NCBI GenBank assembly: GCA_022601315.1
Contig: JAHZIU010000370.1
Location: 1 to 8,646 of the forward strand
Source of the DNA: Betaproteobacteria bacterium
GTDB lineage: Bacteria > Pseudomonadota > Gammaproteobacteria > Burkholderiales > Nitrosomonadaceae
Reading direction: 5' to 3'
Length of the DNA stretch: 8,646 nucleotides
The notes under the pieces were generated by a model that had not been told where the DNA came from, did not search any database, and was given only the letters and a program-made list of their open reading frames with translations. Positions 6,645-8,646 of the stretch are shown here, one piece after another. Each line of letters starts with the position of its first letter. The first letter of the stretch is position 1. A program made the position numbers and the translations under genes.

Positions 6645-8646
6645 TTATTGCCAGTGACCGATTAGGATGAATGGAGCCCAATATTTAGCGTCACTCCATT
6701 TTTCTGACTTAATGAGTTCTTTCTGCGCCTCTTGCAAGGCATTGGCTTTGCTATATGATTCTTTGATTAACTTTCGGTAAAAGGTCTTCATCAGTTTGGC
6801 TGTCGCTGCATCATCGACAAGCCACAACGTACCAAGCACCGTTTTCACATTGGCCTTAAGAGCTACCCCACTAAAACCTAGTGGGGCACGATCATTACCT
6901 TCGGCGGTTACACAAGCACTAAGAGAAATCATATTAATTGAGTTGCCTTGTATCTGCGCACCTAGCAAATCTTCAAATTTGTCTAATTCCAAAGGTTTAT
7001 CATAGCTCATAATGAAGCTGTCTTTGTAGTTGTTGTCAAAGTGGGCATGAGATGCAATATGAACAATGTCGTAATTTTTTCTGAGTTCTTTCTGAAAATC
7101 ATCTCGCTTGAATTCATCATTTAGTAATTTCAATGGTTGGTACTCAGACAAAATTATTTCTAGCTCAGTAACTTCATGGTCAGCACAAGGTAAACGGTAT
7201 GTCTCGGCAAGTTCAGATAATTTCCTGGTACTATCATCTTGAACTGCGTGCTGATTATTTGATGTACGGGTCACCGCTACAGGTTGAAAGTTTTCTTTAT
7301 CTAGCGAGCAAGATTGACTGTTAAACTTTTCCTGTTCCCTACTGGCTTGCATTGATTGTGGCAAATTCCTCATCATTTCATTCGAAGGCACACTTAAACC
7401 TACGAGTAAACTTTTAACCTGTTTGGGCATGTCTATTCGAGCATTCAGTAGACTTAACCCAGGCACTGTCACAATTGCATAGCGTTCAATCAGATACTCA
7501 TTTTTATCTTCATCTTGCAACATACTGAGCGGCAATAAACGCATGATGCCATCTGGAATGTAAACCAACGTTTCAATTTCAACGTCTTGAACTGTTAGTA
7601 AAGATTGCAACGGTTTGAATAATGACTTATAAAGACCTTTAAACATAAACTGGCTCCATGGAGAATCCCAACCGCCACGCAAGTCTTTAATAAAATCAGG
7701 AATACCTTCATTTAATTGGTCGAAGAATCCTTCACCACTATGTTTGTTACCTTCTAGATCGGTAAACTCAAAAATCTGAATTTGATGCAATTTATTATTA
7801 ATTCCAACCAACCATTCAAACCGATCAGGTAATAATATTGGATATAACACAGCAGTTCCAACTTCAATCTGATCCAGCGAGAACTTTGTGTCATTCCTAT
7901 TTATACAACGATCCTGAAGAAAATCCTCAAGTTCGTCTTGCTTAAACTGTTCCAACAATATGCGAACTTTACTTAATAATTTTTGTTTTTGTTTATCATT
8001 TTCCTTACTTGCAGCTTCTTGTAACAGTAAATCGATTGATTGTTGATAAAGCGGCCCTAATAATTCATTAAATGAGGATTTGCCATCTTGATATCGTACC
8101 GGAATATCCTGGCGAATCGCTTCGACATGACTAACCGCACGACGATAATTATCTATTGCTTCCGCACGATTTCCCTTGCTCTTATATAAACGTCCCACCT
8201 GCCATTCATGTGATATCAGCAAATCTTGTGCTGATATCTGATTTGCCAATTCTATTGCTTGCCTACTGAGCACTAAAGCTTCATCGTAGCGTTTATCATT
8301 TTCATATAGCAATCCCCGTAAACCTAGAATTTGTGACTGAGGACGTAATGCAGTCTCTGGCAAATGCTTTTTCGCTAGTTGTAGGTGTCCATGAACTCGC
8401 CGAACGCTGTCACGCTCACTGTGGAGTGAAGTTTCCTTTGAATGTTGACGGATCAAGTGTTCGGCTACATTGAGATGAATAATTCCCCAATTCTGGTTTA
8501 CGTTGTTTTCTTCCTGTAATAGCAATTCCTCTAGTTTTTCCAGCTGATTATCTAAATCGACTATATCCGTTGCTCGCTTAATGGATGCTAAATATAAAAA
8601 AGCTTGTAATACGGTATCACCATGTTGCATGGCGCTACACAATGCA
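6645..8646 (-). CDS. TPR-CHAT caspase-like protein, 5' end beyond the window
   Basis: The frame is open to the right edge of the window, so the N-terminus is missing. A TTG at 8640-8642 exists, but the frame is also open before it. Numbering here runs from that TTG (665 residues visible). Helical repeats of TPR type occupy the first half; the clearest are at about 104-136 (LRGLLYENDKRYDEALVLSR) and 144-176 (VGRLYKSKGNRAEAIDNYRR). The C-terminal half is a CHAT domain, a caspase-like peptidase fold. Its His532 lies in IVHIASHAHF (DNA 7047-7049) and Cys577 in SLSACVTAEG (6912-6914), so the catalytic pair is kept. The end (WAPFILIGHWQ) is typical for the family. A polar insert lies between the two parts at about 430-484. 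It is the first visible gene of the leftward unit, 10 bp before TpsA. Whether it is exported cannot be judged without the N-terminus. The substrate is unknown. Confidence 0.92.
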   Translation of the reverse strand, partial: ALCSAMQHGDTVLQAFLYLASIKRATDIVDLDNQLEKLEELLLQEENNVNQNWGIIHLNVAEHLIRQHSKETSLHSERDSVRRVHGHLQLAKKHLPETALRPQSQILGLRGLLYENDKRYDEALVLSRQAIELANQISAQDLLISHEWQVGRLYKSKGNRAEAIDNYRRAVSHVEAIRQDIPVRYQDGKSSFNELLGPLYQQSIDLLLQEAASKENDKQKQKLLSKVRILLEQFKQDELEDFLQDRCINRNDTKFSLDQIEVGTAVLYPILLPDRFEWLVGINNKLHQIQIFEFTDLEGNKHSGEGFFDQLNEGIPDFIKDLRGGWDSPWSQFMFKGLYKSLFKPLQSLLTVQDVEIETLVYIPDGIMRLLPLSMLQDEDKNEYLIERYAIVTVPGLSLLNARIDMPKQVKSLLVGLSVPSNEMMRNLPQSMQASREQEKFNSQSCSLDKENFQPVAVTRTSNNQHAVQDDSTRKLSELAETYRLPCADHEVTELEIILSEYQPLKLLNDEFKRDDFQKELRKNYDIVHIASHAHFDNNYKDSFIMSYDKPLELDKFEDLLGAQIQGNSINMISLSACVTAEGNDRAPLGFSGVALKANVKTVLGTLWLVDDAATAKLMKTFYRKLIKESYSKANALQEAQKELIKSEKWSDAKYWAPFILIGHWQ

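Overview
The window looks like an accessory region of an AT-rich Gram-negative bacterium. The Sec signal peptides, the two-partner-secretion outer-membrane transporter and the style of the transposase suggest a gammaproteobacterium of the Thiotrichales or Methylococcales type. That placement is inference. Cyanobacteria also carry haemagglutinin/CHAT gene sets, so it is not certain.

Layout, left to right. Positions 1-77 hold the last 24 codons of a rightward gene, tentatively the end of a succinyl-CoA or malate-CoA ligase alpha subunit. Positions 78-384 are intergenic, with small inverted repeats and one open tail that abuts the insertion sequence. Positions 385-2079 are a complete insertion sequence of IS1380-like build, with perfect 18-bp terminal inverted repeats. 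It carries one leftward DDE transposase, whose normal start codon appears to have been lost inside a palindrome. Positions 2080-2202 are a short repeat-bearing spacer. From 2203 to the right edge, three leftward genes lie tightly packed (gaps of 10 and 19 bp). In transcription order they are a TPR-CHAT caspase-like protein (its 5' end lies outside the window), a secreted TpsA-type filamentous-haemagglutinin-like protein, and its TpsB (ShlB/FhaC-type) outer-membrane transporter.

Working model. TpsB exports the TpsA exoprotein, recognised through its N-terminal TPS domain. TpsA is a repeat-built beta-helix, probably surface-held through a C-terminal tail with two cysteines. The CHAT protein keeps the His/Cys pair expected of a caspase-like protease and is the first visible gene of the same unit, so a role in controlling, processing or responding to the adhesin is plausible but unproven. 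This CHAT-TpsA-TpsB unit is the most interesting part of the window. Next come the DNA-level repeats in TpsA, an unusual triplicated motif in TpsB, and the start-codon lesion in the transposase.
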